This document shows, piece by piece, positions 1-13,130 of a stretch of 64,000 nt of DNA (positions are counted from its first letter, which is position 1; each line of letters starts with the position of its first letter). The translations under genes were made by a program, and so were the position numbers. The notes under the pieces were generated by a model. That model was not told the DNA's origin, ran no database searches, and worked only from the letters and a program-made list of their open reading frames with translations. Source of the stretch: Ridgeia piscesae. Lineage: Eukaryota > Annelida > Polychaeta > Sabellida > Siboglinidae. The stretch spans positions 124,001-188,000 of the forward strand of contig JAODUO010000049.1 in the NCBI GenBank assembly GCA_025642075.2, read 5' to 3'.

Positions 1-1200
1 GCTGTAATTACCTTTTTACTTTTGATAAGCCTGTCAGTACTTCCCAGGTCATGACGAAAAACCTATCAAATTATCTTTGATCTATCCTAGGCCCCCCGGG
101 CTAGAAAGATTAACACACCAATTAGATTGCGGCACATTTAACATTCCCCTATCTAATATCAGCCCTGACTGACTTCATACTACGTATCACATGTGTTTGG
201 CATGAAGGAGGAGAAATCCACAATTTACAGGTATCCCACTCGTGCGAATTATAAATAATGACATTAATCATGAACAAAACAGAACGATGACGACAACACA
301 ACATCATCACCAGATCAACTTTTTCATCCACTCCGCAGTAAAAACAGTCATTGTTGTGACTGGCTAAAAAAATGCAGCCATCTTCTGAGTAGCCGACATA
401 TCGATTATGTTTACAAAACAAAATGAAAAGTTTTGAAATTACACTACTGTGTCCACACATGTAAACCACAAATAGGCACAGATCACAAATAGGCACAGAT
501 CACAAATAGGCACTGACCACAAATAGGCTCACTTCACAGCTGCCTCATCCCTTTCCACGAACAATCTCACGGTTAGCCGTGAATCTCACAGGTTTCTAAA
601 GATTTGACAGGCATGTGGACAAATGCTAACGGATTTTGGGTCTTCTCATGGATGGAGATTTGTCTACACTTTAATTGTGTTTATACGTTTTACATGAATT
701 TTTATTAGAATGCTTTATTGACCGGTCCAGTGCATGCTTCATTTAAATAATTTAGTATGTAATACATATTGTAACAACAAAACAACAAACATAAATAACA
801 TTATACCACAACCTTTGGGGGCCACAAAATGATTCATTATTCCTCACCCCCTTCCACCCCCAGGCCCTAACTAACCAGTGACAGTTGCATAGCTCCAGGT
901 GCCAGCCTGATCCAGGGCCCTGGATATTAACACCTCAATAGACACAGCGACATGGCAGTAGACCCTAGAAAGGCATCATCCAGGGCCTGGGCAGGCTCTG
1001 TCTAATGGGTCACAACATGTTTACATCGCCCACTGCGCACTGTTTGAAAGGACTGATTTTTAATAATAAGATCTTACACCACTTTTTATAGCATCCCTTT
1101 GAAACAGTGTACCACAGTACATACAGATTATTCATGTGGCTATGACGATGCGCCATACTTTATATTGGTGTATTTAGCCAAAGGTCACTACAGGTGATCA
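1..1200. other. AT-rich non-coding DNA, probably CIC intron or downstream DNA
   Basis: I see no exon with coding bias or a recognisable product on either strand. The only structure is a short 17-bp tandem repeat near 467-530, listed separately. The stretch lies on the 3' side of the minus-strand CIC-L exon and may be intronic. Confidence 0.5.
467..530. repeat. 17-bp tandem repeat, 4 copies
   Basis: The motif cacaaataggcacagat starts at 467, 484, 501 and 518, and the last copy is diverged. It is non-coding. Confidence 0.85.
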
Positions 1201-1204
1201 AACC

Positions 1205-1490
1205 AAAATAATTTATTACATACCAAAACTCACTAGACCCAAATATTTATTTACAGACCTATAAATGAATTGATTTATAAACAATTAATTACACAGCCAG
1301 ATCCATAAACAATAAATTACATAGACTAACGAATTAGGTATTTACACCGTCTCGAACCATAAATCACAAAGATCTATAAACAATTAATTACATAGATAAA
1401 AAGACACTGCCCTATAGCATATAAAGAATTAATCGCATAACCCCATAAATAAATAATTTCAGAACCATAAATAATTCATTACACAGACCC
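1205..1490. repeat. Degenerate AT-rich minisatellite
   Basis: Variants of cataaacaattaattacata recur at irregular spacing of roughly 35-45 bp (near 1275, 1305, 1375, 1425, 1450 and 1470). The copies are diverged, suggesting an old, decaying array. Confidence 0.6.
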
Positions 1491-1712
1491 AAAATCGTGA
1501 AACATCTGCAGCGAACCCAAGTGTTGGTCATTCATTCAAAGTAGCCTAGTTGGTTAGCTGGACATTGGTTACTTCGTGTGACCCTCAGGCCACCTAGCCT
1601 GCGTGTGCAGTTGTGCACTGACCTCATCTGACTTCACTGGACATCTGGACAACTGGACAAACTAGATTAACACCACCATGGGAGACCCAAGGCTGACCTA
1701 GTCTAGAGGATA

Positions 1713-2362
1713 AACAATTGGTTCTGTGAGGACCAAGTTATTGCAGTGAGGACCAAATCATTGCCGTGTGGACCAAGTCATTACTGTGAGGACCATGTCT
1801 AGAGAACAAACAGTTCGTTTTCTGAGGATCAAGTTATTGCTGTGAGGACCAAAGTAGTGATGTGAGGACCAAGTCATTGTTGTGATGATCAAATCATTGC
1901 TTTGAAGACTAAGGCATTGCTATGAAGACAAACTAATTGCTTTGTAAACAAAGTCATAGTTGAAGAGGACTGGGTCATTGCTGTGAGGACCAAGTCATTG
2001 TTGTAAGGACTGAGTCATTGCTGTGAGGACCAAGTCATTGTTGTAAGGACTGAATCATTGTTGTAAGGACTGAGTCATTGCTGTGAGGACCAAGTCATTG
2101 TTGTAAGGACTGAGTCATTGTTGTAAGGACCGAGTCATTGCTGTGAGGACCAAGTCATTGTTGTAAGGACTGAGTCATTGTTGTAAGGACTGAGTCATTG
2201 CTGTGAGGACCAAGTCATTGTTGTAAGGACTGAGTCATTGTTGTAAGGACTGAGTCATTGCTGTGAGGACCAAGTCATTGTTGTAAGGACCAAGTCATTG
2301 TTGTAAGGACTGAGTCATTGCTGTGAGGACCCACAATTGAACCCATGAGGACCAGAGTCATT
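1713..2362. repeat. 20-bp satellite with 60-bp higher-order unit
   Basis: Two 20-bp monomers are used: A = ctgtgaggaccaagtcattg and B = ttgtaaggactgagtcattg. From about 2041 to 2340 they follow a B-B-A order giving a 60-bp higher-order unit, and two consecutive units (2161-2220 and 2221-2280) are identical. Copies from 1713 to 1980 are diverged and show an older duplication of about 98 bp around the motif gtctagag (1699 and 1798). Confidence 0.95.
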
Positions 2363-2937
2363 GTATATAGCCTGGTGAAATATAAAGAGACCAAAGGCTT
2401 TGGTAGAGCATTGCAATGCCTACCTATATGATTAACGATACTGACAGCTTGACATAATTAACTGCTACGGTAGTTATTACCAATTGGTTGTGGACATTTC
2501 CTTGTGTTGGCTGGGCACCGTGAATGTATGAGCATACAGGTCAACTTGCAAGTTTGTTACCCACCGAGGAGCATTTGCGTGTAAAAATTCAGTCTCAAAA
2601 TAATTTAAGAATGCAGCAATTATAACAACAGTTTGGGAGATTCTGTGATAAGGTGTTCTGTGATTTTTCTAAATGCATTTCAGAGCAGTATAAGCATTCC
2701 TAATAGAAGGCTAATTTGCTAACAAAACGCCACTTGTGTAAAAACAAAACGAGTGAACAGTTACAGTTCTCAAGGATAACATGTATGTATTACATCAGCT
2801 GTCACAACACTGTACGTTTACATATTATTGTTTGTTCTGGCTATTTTTGCATGTGTAGGGTGTCGTAGATTTTTTCAAAATTACATGTAACATGGTCAAT
2901 TGTGGATCAGTAACTTTGCTGCCAGACCACTATCCAG
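2363..2937. other. Spacer without recognisable gene
   Basis: AT-rich unique sequence between two tandem arrays; no exon, RNA gene or mobile element recognised. Confidence 0.5.
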
Positions 2938-3112
2938 CTGTGCATGCTGGGAACTTCACAGATGTCACCCTCTGCAGCAGTGCATGCTGGGAACTTCACA
3001 GATGTCACCCTCTGCAGCAGTGCATGCTGGGAACTTCAGACATCACCCTCTGCAGCAGTGCATGCTGGGAACTTCACATACGTCACCCTCTGCAGCAGTG
3101 CATGCTGGAACC
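2938..3112. repeat. 40-bp tandem repeat, about 4.3 copies
   Basis: The motif gcatgctgggaacttcac begins at 2942, 2982, 3022, 3060 and 3100. The third copy has lost 2 bp, giving 38-bp spacing. Short open frames through the array in several phases are a by-product of the repeat, not genes. Confidence 0.95.
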
Positions 3113-4568
3113 ATGCCAAATTACTCCACGCCACCAGGTCAGATATTGTGAGTGAGACCTCAATGCCTTGACCACAGCCAGAGGGAGTGCCGTGATCAAG
3201 GCTGACAGTGGTCACTCGGCTGTCCACTAGATTAGAACTGACCAGACAATATGGCCCCTGTGGCATTCACACAAGCGTGTCATGGTCGAGTTCTTAAATG
3301 TTGTGTGATTGTTGTAATTAGCAACTTATGCTCTTCTGACCACCTTGGGCTTATGACCACACTGGGGTCACATTCTTCAACCCAGACTGTGGTCACTGGT
3401 GGATGGTCATTAAACAGGCTTAACATGATTTAAAGGTTGTCTCTTATGTTACTTGGAGTCGGCCAAGGGGAATAATTAACAGGCTATTTGCTAGACTGGT
3501 TCTCTTGAATACGCTAACGCTGTGATCGTACTGAAGATCAGAACCATATGTCATTAAAGCAAATGTCATCCATTATATTATTAAGTGCCTAATTAAACAC
3601 AAACTGGCATTCAACATATTTTTCTAGTTTCAAGTCGAACAATTTGTCTTCTGTGCATAAACCGTTCTTGCGCAACCGTTTTGTCAATTTCTTTTAAATA
3701 TAATTACACTCTATATGGAAGTATTAATGATTTGTTCCATTTGTTTAAGGACTCCCTTGAGAATGGATACTTTCTGAAGTTTCATCTACACTGTTGCTAT
3801 GGTAATGTCACCCTGGGTCCTCTAGAACTCACGTGTCACATGTCACCTCCCCGCTGTGTGCAAGTAGCATCTAGATTTAGGTCTACAGTGTATGTACTGA
3901 AGCAATTAATATCCCACCAAATAAGCGTTTGCCTTCATGCCTCTTTCAAAATACATTATATAAAAATAAATCAGGTTTACAACTTTCTCCAATACCAGTA
4001 AACCTGGTCTCCTTATCAGTTTACATAGTAATTAATTTCATTTGTGTCAACATATTTTTGGCAGCTGCCCGTTACTTGTCCACTCAAATGTGTGTTCGTC
4101 CTCAACTCTGGTGCTGTCACATAACCATGCCGTTGACTAAACACAACCACACATAACACGCACGTGTACTCTTGCGATTATTCTGAGCCGAATGAGTACA
4201 TGGGTATAGAAGCAGCAGCCGCCGGTCTAGTTGTGTTATCACCTGAGAGCTGTGGTGCAGCTACTGACACCACCCACGTAGTAACCAACATATTGCAGTG
4301 TAGCAAAAGGTCAGCAGCTATTAAAAACACCTGAGCTACCTGAGAGAGAGACAGAGAGAGACTGAGAGCTCCCATTGCCTTGACAGTCAGCAGCAGCTCC
4401 AGTGTCCCTTGCATTGCCAGATACAGGGCGCCAGGGGGACACGTGGTGATGCCCCCTAGATCTTTGGAATGTGCCCATGTTTAGGTTAGAATACACTGAT
4501 TCAGTGAAGTTACAACAGCAACACATGTTCAACAATCCCTATATTCTGGTGTCCAACAGCACAATAGT
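3113..4568. other. Non-coding stretch, nothing recognised
   Basis: Several short open frames exist but none has family-like sequence. A pyrimidine-rich tract followed by AG on the minus strand near 4340 resembles a 3' splice site, but the following open frame matches nothing I know in CIC and I do not call an exon. Confidence 0.4.
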
Positions 4569-4870
4569 GTGACAGCAGAGTCGTGCTAAAGGTCCGACTC
4601 AGACCACCAAATTGTGACAGCAGAGTCGTGCTAAAGGTCTTACTCAGATCACCGAATTGTTACAGCAGAGTCGTGCTAAAGGTCCGACTAAGATCACCGA
4701 ATTGTGACAGCAGAGTCGTGCTAAAGGTCCGACTCAGACCACCGAATTGTGACAGCAGAGTCGTGCTAAAGGTCCGACTCAGACCACTGAATTGTGACAG
4801 CAGAGTCGTTCTAAGCTACGACTCAGACCACTGAATTGTGCAGCAGAGTAGTGCCAGAGCTACAACTCAG
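4569..4870. repeat. 45-bp tandem repeat, about 6.7 copies
   Basis: Units contain gacagcagagtcgtgctaaa and start at 4569, 4614 and every 45 bp after that, with point differences; the last two copies are more diverged. Because 45 is a multiple of 3, an artefactual open frame runs through the array. Confidence 0.95.
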
Positions 4871-6479
4871 ACCACCAAATATGAGTTTGATTCAGTGGAT
4901 TTTTTTGCAAGCCTCAACAATTGGCAGTGTTTGGACACAGCTAGTCTACCCTCTCTGGATCTGCCCTGGCACTGTAAAACTTTAGTTTAAAAAACGTGTA
5001 CAAACCAGAAACAAAAACTGATGACTAGGAATTATCAAGACAAACCTCACCCCTTCCCAGAATAGAATTAAAGGAGGAAAAAACATGATCTATTTATCAA
5101 TGAACCAAGATAGACAGTAATTATGACTCTTCGTCCAACCTGGAGTTACAGTGAGACCCCCCACAGAGCTGTCACCCTACACATCCCTGGACGTCATGTC
5201 AGTTTCATCAGCATCCCAGCACGTGATAGGAAATCGAAAAGATTAATTTGGCTGTGCGTTTTGTTCTAACCAGATGTCTGTTCGTGCGAATGTTTATGCC
5301 AAATGAAGCAGAGCGCAAGAAATAGGGCAAACAACTCAACTTTTGTAGTCCTGTTTCTGGAAACTCTACAGAAACCGAACAATAGTTTAGTGCCATCTGG
5401 TGACATAATTTTCGGGTCTACGGCCAACCACAATATATCCGACTCAGTTTTATAATGAGGCACTATACTATTGATGTCATCGCACATTAATATTACTATG
5501 TACCAATATCTGGGCGGAAGATTATTATTACGTCCATTATGTACCCTACAGAATTGAGTAAACTTCTATAAAGCCTCCCAGATTTTCCAACAGGATGGAG
5601 ACGTTGCAACTCATTAACATGATCGAACTACATGTATTGTGACTAAAAAAAATCTTGAATCGACTACACTTAAAAACTCAAAAGTTGGTCAGTGTAGGGT
5701 AACCTAATAGGACCTTCTGTTACCACTGACCGACAGGAGGGACAGTCACAAACAGACCACAAGAGCAGTGTTATTCTTGGAATCAAAATGAAATCTTAGG
5801 ATGATATTTGGATTAAGCAGGGAACATGGAAAAGAATCTCAGGTCAGAATGGAAAAGATTGGGCACGGCTGCCAAGAGAATGATAACATCATACTGATGT
5901 TTTCTAAGAATATAAAGAAACACAAGACAAGTTACATGCAATTTATTATTTTGCAAATGAATAATACAGAATTCTTGTAAAGTATGATACTTCTTACATT
6001 ATGATGATTATTTACAGTCTACTTTCTATATAATTTGTTATAAAGGTAAAAAAAAAAGCTACTCAAACAACTATTTCATAATATGACTAATTAAAAAGGC
6101 CCCAAATATCCAGACTAAGAGATGCTTATAATTATTAATTTTAAGGCCATTAAATCAGCATTATCTCCAAGGACAAGATCCCCACAATTATGTTGATCTA
6201 CACAGCAATTCATGCAGACATTTACTCCAACCAGTTGTGGACATTATTTGGCTACTCTACATACAGTTCAAATAACATAGTGTACTGTAATACATTATTA
6301 TGATTATATATCTGAAATTATTATCTGGCAAAACGTCATAGGCCTAGGCACAAATCACAAACAGAAAATTATTAACTACTATTTCGATTTCACTAACTGC
6401 AGTTGACTTTCAAATAACTGGAACCATGATCAATATTAGGTGCTGCTCAGCTGAAGTATCACACCTGTTGTACCAAACA
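4871..6479. other. AT-rich non-coding DNA
   Basis: No coding exon, RNA gene or mobile element recognised on either strand; base composition is strongly AT-rich, especially 5930-6400. Confidence 0.5.
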
Positions 6480-7340
6480 CCAATCAATCCCCCAACGTGG
6501 CCTATCGGACCCTCTCTACCCCGGGGGACACGTTATTGTTTTGTTGACGTCAGTATCTATTTTGAGCCGAGCCACGACGCGTGTTAGCCACCGGCATCGC
6601 GTCGATAAAGCCAGGCCCAGAGCTATGACATGCACGCATCGTCTTAGTCTTGGATAGCTCGTGCCCTGCCGACGACATTTTCATTGTTGCATCGGAGTAC
6701 AAACACGGAGTTTGATCATTCTAAACCAGCGCAAGAACGGGGACATTTCGCTAGTCACAGTAGTTTTTTTGTAATGAGGCCGAGGGGAGGTTTTTCAATT
6801 TTCAGCCATCACACAGCCAACGACGGTCAAACTATCTGCGAAGGTTCCGGAACGTTGGCAGTGAATACGCTGGCCAGTTGCCTGCACAGCGTGTCAACAA
6901 TAAAAGCTTGTTGACCTTGTCGTAGACCGAGAAAGTAGCGACTCGATCGAAGCGCGTACCGTACGCGGATTAGTCAGCGACAAATTCAGCCATCAACAAT
7001 GCGACATCGCTATGAGCCTTACGAGTCGAACCGGGCGATCAATGGTTGGGCGCATAAATTATGGTAATCAGACGGAGTCTGATTCGTTCCTTCGACAACG
7101 CGTCATTTGCGCAAAGATGTCTTTCATCTTATTGGCTGTCTGTAACTGGGTCACCCAATCGGCGACGAGACAGTTTCCCAGGTACCGAGCGCGAGATAAG
7201 CACGAGACGAGTACGCAAGCTGAGGTCGCATTCCGATGAGACGGAGTACAACGCTAGACATAAAATAATGACATAAGCACGTCGCAGAGTAGGGCTCCCT
7301 GAGACTGAGTCACACAAAGCGCGTCCGCTTTTCCGTTTGC
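6480..7340. promoter_or_regulatory. CpG-rich island, possible internal promoter
   Basis: About 850 bp of markedly CpG-dense sequence (many acg, gcg and cgc words, plus a tgacgtc CRE-like site near 6545) sits in AT-rich surroundings. It lies about 8 kb downstream of the CIC-L exon on the CIC strand. In vertebrates CIC has a second, internal promoter for the short isoform CIC-S, so an alternative promoter is one explanation. I did not find the CIC-S N-terminal motif here. It could instead be a promoter of an unknown transcript or an enhancer. Confidence 0.35.
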
Positions 7341-10300
7341 TGTTTGGCTTGGCGCAACCACCAACGCAAGTGGAATTTTTTTCTTTTTCCAGGTCACAAA
7401 TAATCTAATAAAATTATGATTCCAAGGCCAGTTTATATGTCTAGAATAAAAACAATTCTAAATTATTAGTATCAGCCTTGACGTAGAATGTAAGATTTTA
7501 TTTTTTATTGTAGTTTTGTATAATTATTGTTGCAAATCGGGGTTGCACAGTATGTTTTTTTTATGTAATCCTAACAAATGTTTAACCTATTAAATCGGTT
7601 AATTTTTTTCCTTATTAAAATGCATACACACCACACAATGTTGGCATTGACAACACAGCCATCCTGGCATGACTGACCCAAGATGGGGTGGGAGGGCGTT
7701 AAAAGGAAACTGGAGCTGGAAGGTTGGTCATATATCTTGTAAGGATGTTGACCTAAACATAGGTGCAAGGTTGGTCTAAAAACTGGCCGGAGACAGGATG
7801 TGGGGCCCCAAGACATGTTCGAATTGGGACATTGGGAACATGCCATTCATGGTACAGTGCTAGAGGTACAAGTGTGTACACAAATTGTGTAACACAATAA
7901 ACGTACGTACCTCATAAGAATTAGAATATTCCTAGAATACTTTGGGAAATTCCATCAGAACTTTTGAATGTGTGTAATGCAGATATAATTTTATTAAAAC
8001 AGTTTTCGGTAATAAAACAATTGTCTAGATACCCGAGAATGAATAGATGATCTGCTTTCTTGGTTGTTGACATCATACATATTGACCTCTCAAGAAACGG
8101 ACCATTCAACAGTGTTTCTTGGGAGGTGTATGATGTCTAGAAAAACTCTAGATACTATTATAACTTTTTTTCTGGCAGCCACTTTGATGTTTTTTTTATT
8201 ACCTAGGCAAGTCATTAGCACACCTGGTTAAATCATAAGTATGCTGAAAAGGGCAGATAATGGTACTAAATTAATATGGCACTATTTTTAAGGATAGTTT
8301 ATACTGTTATTTGAAAAAGATATTCGTAGTGTACCTACCCGGGTATTACCAGGTATAAATTATACATAAAATAATTGTGTTTATCCAAACAGTTTTTTAT
8401 TAGCAATTCTCAATAAGACTATAGAAATAAGATTATGTAGATTAGTAACAAAAATACCCTACATTACACTGATACCATCACATCAATAGTTCAGAAATAA
8501 AATCTAGTATAACCAAATAAACATAATTCCCTCCATTTGCTTTTTTGTAACACCTATAAAAGAAACAGTGTAGGAAGTATTAATTTCACGAATTAATGGA
8601 ACTTATTACCTGTTGACTGTGTGGCTGCTAGAAGTCTAAACAGTGAATACGTTTACAAATAAAACTGATCAATACACACAGATCCAGTAATGTTTGAAAC
8701 TCATAACGGCTTCCATTTCCACTTCGGGGACCGATTCTCAGGGAGGTAAACTTGCTCAATCTTGTGTATTCAATGTTGTGAAGTTCTGTTAATTCTATGT
8801 ATGATGCTTATTTTAATAACAACACTTGTGTAAATGTGTAAATACTGTAATGTGTAAATACTGTAATGTAAATTATGTAACAACAAATCAGGATCACGAC
8901 TCTCCAATTACAGTCCACCTAACACAACTCAGTAAAAAGCCAGAATATATTGCAATGGAAACTGTAATCTGACGCTATGTATTGGCAACTGATACTGCAG
9001 GTTTCTTGAACTAAATAATGTCCTTGCACAGATTGTTGCAAGGAGCAAGTTACCTCAGCCTTTTGCTAGATTCATAACCAATTTACTATGTAAAACATGA
9101 ACTGTGCAAACCACTGACTTAACCTGTGTTATTGGGTTAATTGCACGGTAATTGAAATTCAAATGCCAATTTCAGAGTTATGTTTTTCAAACTACCAGGT
9201 AATCTGAACTGATAAAAATGTAATTGATGAGAGAAATCAACTACCAGTATGTTTCCGTTACTATTTTTAACTTCACCCATAACTTTTTTCAGGTTTTATT
9301 TATCTAAAATCTACCCAGAATAAATAAAGCTGCTGTAAAATATTTGTTTTTTGCACTGGTAGTATATTCACAGAATGGTATTTTGACATGGAACTCACAG
9401 ATTACAATTATGGTAAATTATTAAAATATATATGGGTATATTTTTGGAGGTGGAGTTAGTATGTAATATTTTTGTAATTGTCTGTTGATCACAATCATTC
9501 CACACATTCGAACAGCTATAGCCATGTAACACATTGCAGCTATCTTTGTAAGTTGACAATCACTGTGTCTCCTTCCTGGCTCCAAAGGTAACTCTTCTTT
9601 CTACGTTCATATGCGTCCTTACTGAAATATGGTAAACAGACTTAAAATATGAAAACACAATATCCGGTATTTAGCAATACTTTTTATTATAGAATACATT
9701 TTTCAGTAAAATAATTTGTGTACCTGTATTTTTCCACTACACAAATACCAATATTGATATAATTTCTTAATACAGAACACTACATGTTTAGTGTTTTTGA
9801 CTTTACATAGCAAAGGACCAGACTGCAAACGAAAGATCAAACCCGGATTGACATTAAATGAATCTGAAATGATTCACATGTTCTGTTTGGGCAACTGCAA
9901 AGGAACAAACCTACGTGTAATTTGATACAGCTATAGCAGTTCAAGTGGAGATGATGTCAGATAAAACGTCAGAAAGAACGAATCTGGCACAGGCGACATG
10001 AAGGTGGAACAATGCCGAGAAAATGTCAACATTCCTCCTGGGTTTGTCCCAGCATGGAGACGACTGGGAGAGGGACCAACTGGTTTCATAAACTGTCTCA
10101 ATATCATCGTTCTCAGCATGATCGCATTTTACTAGTCCAATATGTCTCGACAGTGTTCGTGGGTGCACACACACACAATCCACTCCAAATGTGCATAATT
10201 AACCAGTCTGGTTTGATCCTTAAATTCTAACCTATCCACTCAACAAATTCTACCAATCCAAATTGGACTTTGCCCATCCAAAAGACATGGATGGAAGGAC

Positions 10301-13130
10301 ATCTAGCTATAGCTGTGTCTCAGTGACATTTACACACATCCACAAATGTTTCATTATCCTTAGATTTGTTAGTTTCTCTCAAAATTTACATGATCAGTTC
10401 TGTGTGCTCTTTCCCAGCCAAAATGACTTAATTCACAGCTGTAGTTACCTCCTGCCTGACCTCTGCTCTTTTTCAATTTTCTAAATCTTTCTTGTCACAA
10501 AGTTAGGGATTGTACTTTTTGTATCACATATCACCAGATCAATAAATCTTGCTGGCTGTTTCTAAATTGTTCATGTCACCTTCCTTTCAATTTCCGTGTT
10601 TCACGCTGTCATACTGGGAATTCCTTCTCATTTTCCATGCGCCTTTTGAGTGTGCGTCACCACAGCCATATTTCTGTTCATCTGGTGCTTCTATGTTGTT
10701 TCTGATAACATATACTCTTTGAACATACAAACAATTTGGTTCTATGTTGTTTCTGATGATATATACACATAAACAATTGGTTTCTGTCAGCTCCTGGAAT
10801 GGATATTTAAACAATACAGCTGTATGATATAATCAGCTCTGAACTAGCTGACGTGGAGCCTCGCGTTTGGCCATCAAGGTCAACCCAGAACAATAACATG
10901 ACAGGACGCAGTGCATGTTTCACGCTAAATGTATGTCGTTTAACATCAGCACAGCTACATATACAGTATACACCTGTACGTTGACTGTGTCTTTCAGGAG
11001 AGACACTAAAAGAACAAAGGTAAATTAACTTGTGGAAAATAAACCTGTTGTTCATTCACAGAGCCAACAGTATTTCAATTATTGGCATTATTATCATAAT
11101 TATGCACTAACTGCAGACAAAACTCCCAGGTGCCAATTTGGTCTGATTCAGTAATGGTCACTATCAGTGTAACTACCTTGTATAGGTATTGTTCTTGGTG
11201 AGATGCCAATGCAGGATATGCCAAAGTACCTACACAATGAAATTAATCTCCCCTTCCAAAGTTCTACAAAGGGCGTTGTAATACACCTGCCAACCCTCCC
11301 AGGCATGTTGTGTGACTTGTGTCTAACTCCCTCCCTGCCTGTTGGGAAAAATCATGGATGGATAGAGGGGTGTTGCAAGTTAGTGGCTTTTTTATCAGCC
11401 TTAAGGGTCAGTTGTTTTTGGGGTTTCTTAGCACTTAGCAGTGTGCTGTTTGGTGTTTCTTTGGTGTCACAAGATGGTATGTTAAAAATTATATACTGTC
11501 AAATTATAGAACCATGTGACATCTAACTTAATTTCAACAACTTTGATATTTATTTTAAGCCAATTCTTTTTTACTGTGTCTTGATCAAACCAAACACTGA
11601 TAAAACCTCAATTATTACTTAGTTTTTATCTTCATAATCTATCTCAATCTAAATATAATTATTATGTCTTCATCATATAATTATATTATGCAACTAATGC
11701 ATCCAATATAGGCTTTGGCAAGGATTTTTCACTCAAATTAACCATATTTCTGCGTGACTTACATATAGAAGTATTAATCTTTGTGGAATAAATGTATGCC
11801 TAAAAAGTCATTATATTGTCTCTTTATACGCCAAATTTCGTTCTTATAATAATAATAATAATAACTTCTTATCCGCCAATATCCTCGAAAATCAAGCTCA
11901 GTGGCGCGACAAAACCAAGGGGTTAAGCAATTGCGTAAACGTAGAACAGTGCGTGAGTCGTTGATGGATGGACGTTCTTGGTAAATAAACTTTATTCTGA
12001 TTGTATTGGTCAAACATTGCTACCATGCGACATTATGTGCTGTGAGGCGCTCACGCTAGCATAATAACATAGCCATGGGTAGTTATTTGTTGATTGTTTT
12101 TTTAAATGCTACTGAACGCGTAATATTTGAGTAATCAGAACAACATTTGGCATGAGACAACATAATGATGTTTTTAGTCATATAAATTTATTCCAGAAAA
12201 GTTAATACTGGCAAGTGTAAGCCATGCAGAAATATGGTTATGGCTATTTTATATACAGTTATTGATATAATTATTAGACTGATAGATAACGAAGGTGGCA
12301 TCTACCCCAATACATGCGTAAGCCATGTTTTGTTAATCATTTGTTATCATACGTGTAGGAATAAATATTATTAACAGTCCTCTTAAAGTGAAGTTATGAG
12401 ATTTTTCCCTGAGGTAAGATAATCGGGGGAAATAAATAAAAAGGCATATAAAATTTAAAAAAATTACATACCTGAATAAAACTTGTTTTAATGTCCAAAC
12501 GTCACGTTTATCTTCCACACATTTATATTTGTATTGCTTTTAATTAGGTTTTTCTATTTTGAGCTTGTCTCTTGTCAAGTGCTGATTTGTCAAAATAACA
12601 CATTTCTACATTTTGAAGATTGTTGTTGTCCTTGGAGTCAAAATAAAAAATTGGGTTTTATAATAATTTTATATTCCTTGCCAAAGCCTATCCAATATGA
12701 TAATTTAGATTGTGTCTCCTTGAATTCATAAAATTGCCAATTTTTTATTATTTAAACTTACAGAACTTAATTGTGTGATCATGAATCTGTCAACTTCACC
12801 ACACATCAGTTGAAACATCCATTAAAACATAGTTAACTCTTTGTTTGGTAACATTTTACGAAATATTTGACTCTGATCAAGACTTACTTAAAAAATCTCG
12901 GTGACAGATCTTTAGGCTAATCGGTAACGTCACTAATTTTTTGACAATGTATCAAGTTTCATCACCTCATGAATAACATAAATACACACCTAATTTCAGT
13001 TTCACGGCCAATCAGCCACCAACGTAACAGCGCTTTCCTTCATAGAAACAATTAAAACCAATTACTGGATGGTCAACAAAAGGTTCCAGTTAAATATTAT
13101 GGAGGTGGGTATAAACTGTAACTTATTATG
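7341..13130. other. Long AT-rich non-coding stretch
   Basis: No exon supported. It contains an imperfect hairpin at 8069-8137, a 17-bp duplication near 8833-8866, and a short (taa)n tract near 11850. Small open frames (for example 9931-10183 on the minus strand and 11203-11526 on the plus strand) lack family-like sequence and convincing splice sites. Confidence 0.5.
8069..8137. repeat. Imperfect inverted repeat (hairpin)
   Basis: The left arm begins gacatcataca and ends cctctcaagaaac. The right arm is its near-exact reverse complement, gtttcttgggagg followed by tgtatgatgtc. The arms are separated by a loop of about 15 nt; the left arm carries a 6-nt insertion and there is one mismatch. Confidence 0.85.

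Noticed and set aside
2892..3266. Overlapping short open frames in the 40-bp array
   Set aside because: All phases are open because the unit lacks stops; no gene-like features.
4245..4339. Possible CIC exon after a strong pyrimidine-rich acceptor on the minus strand
   Set aside because: The encoded peptide has no resemblance to CIC regions I know, and the CT run is itself simple sequence.
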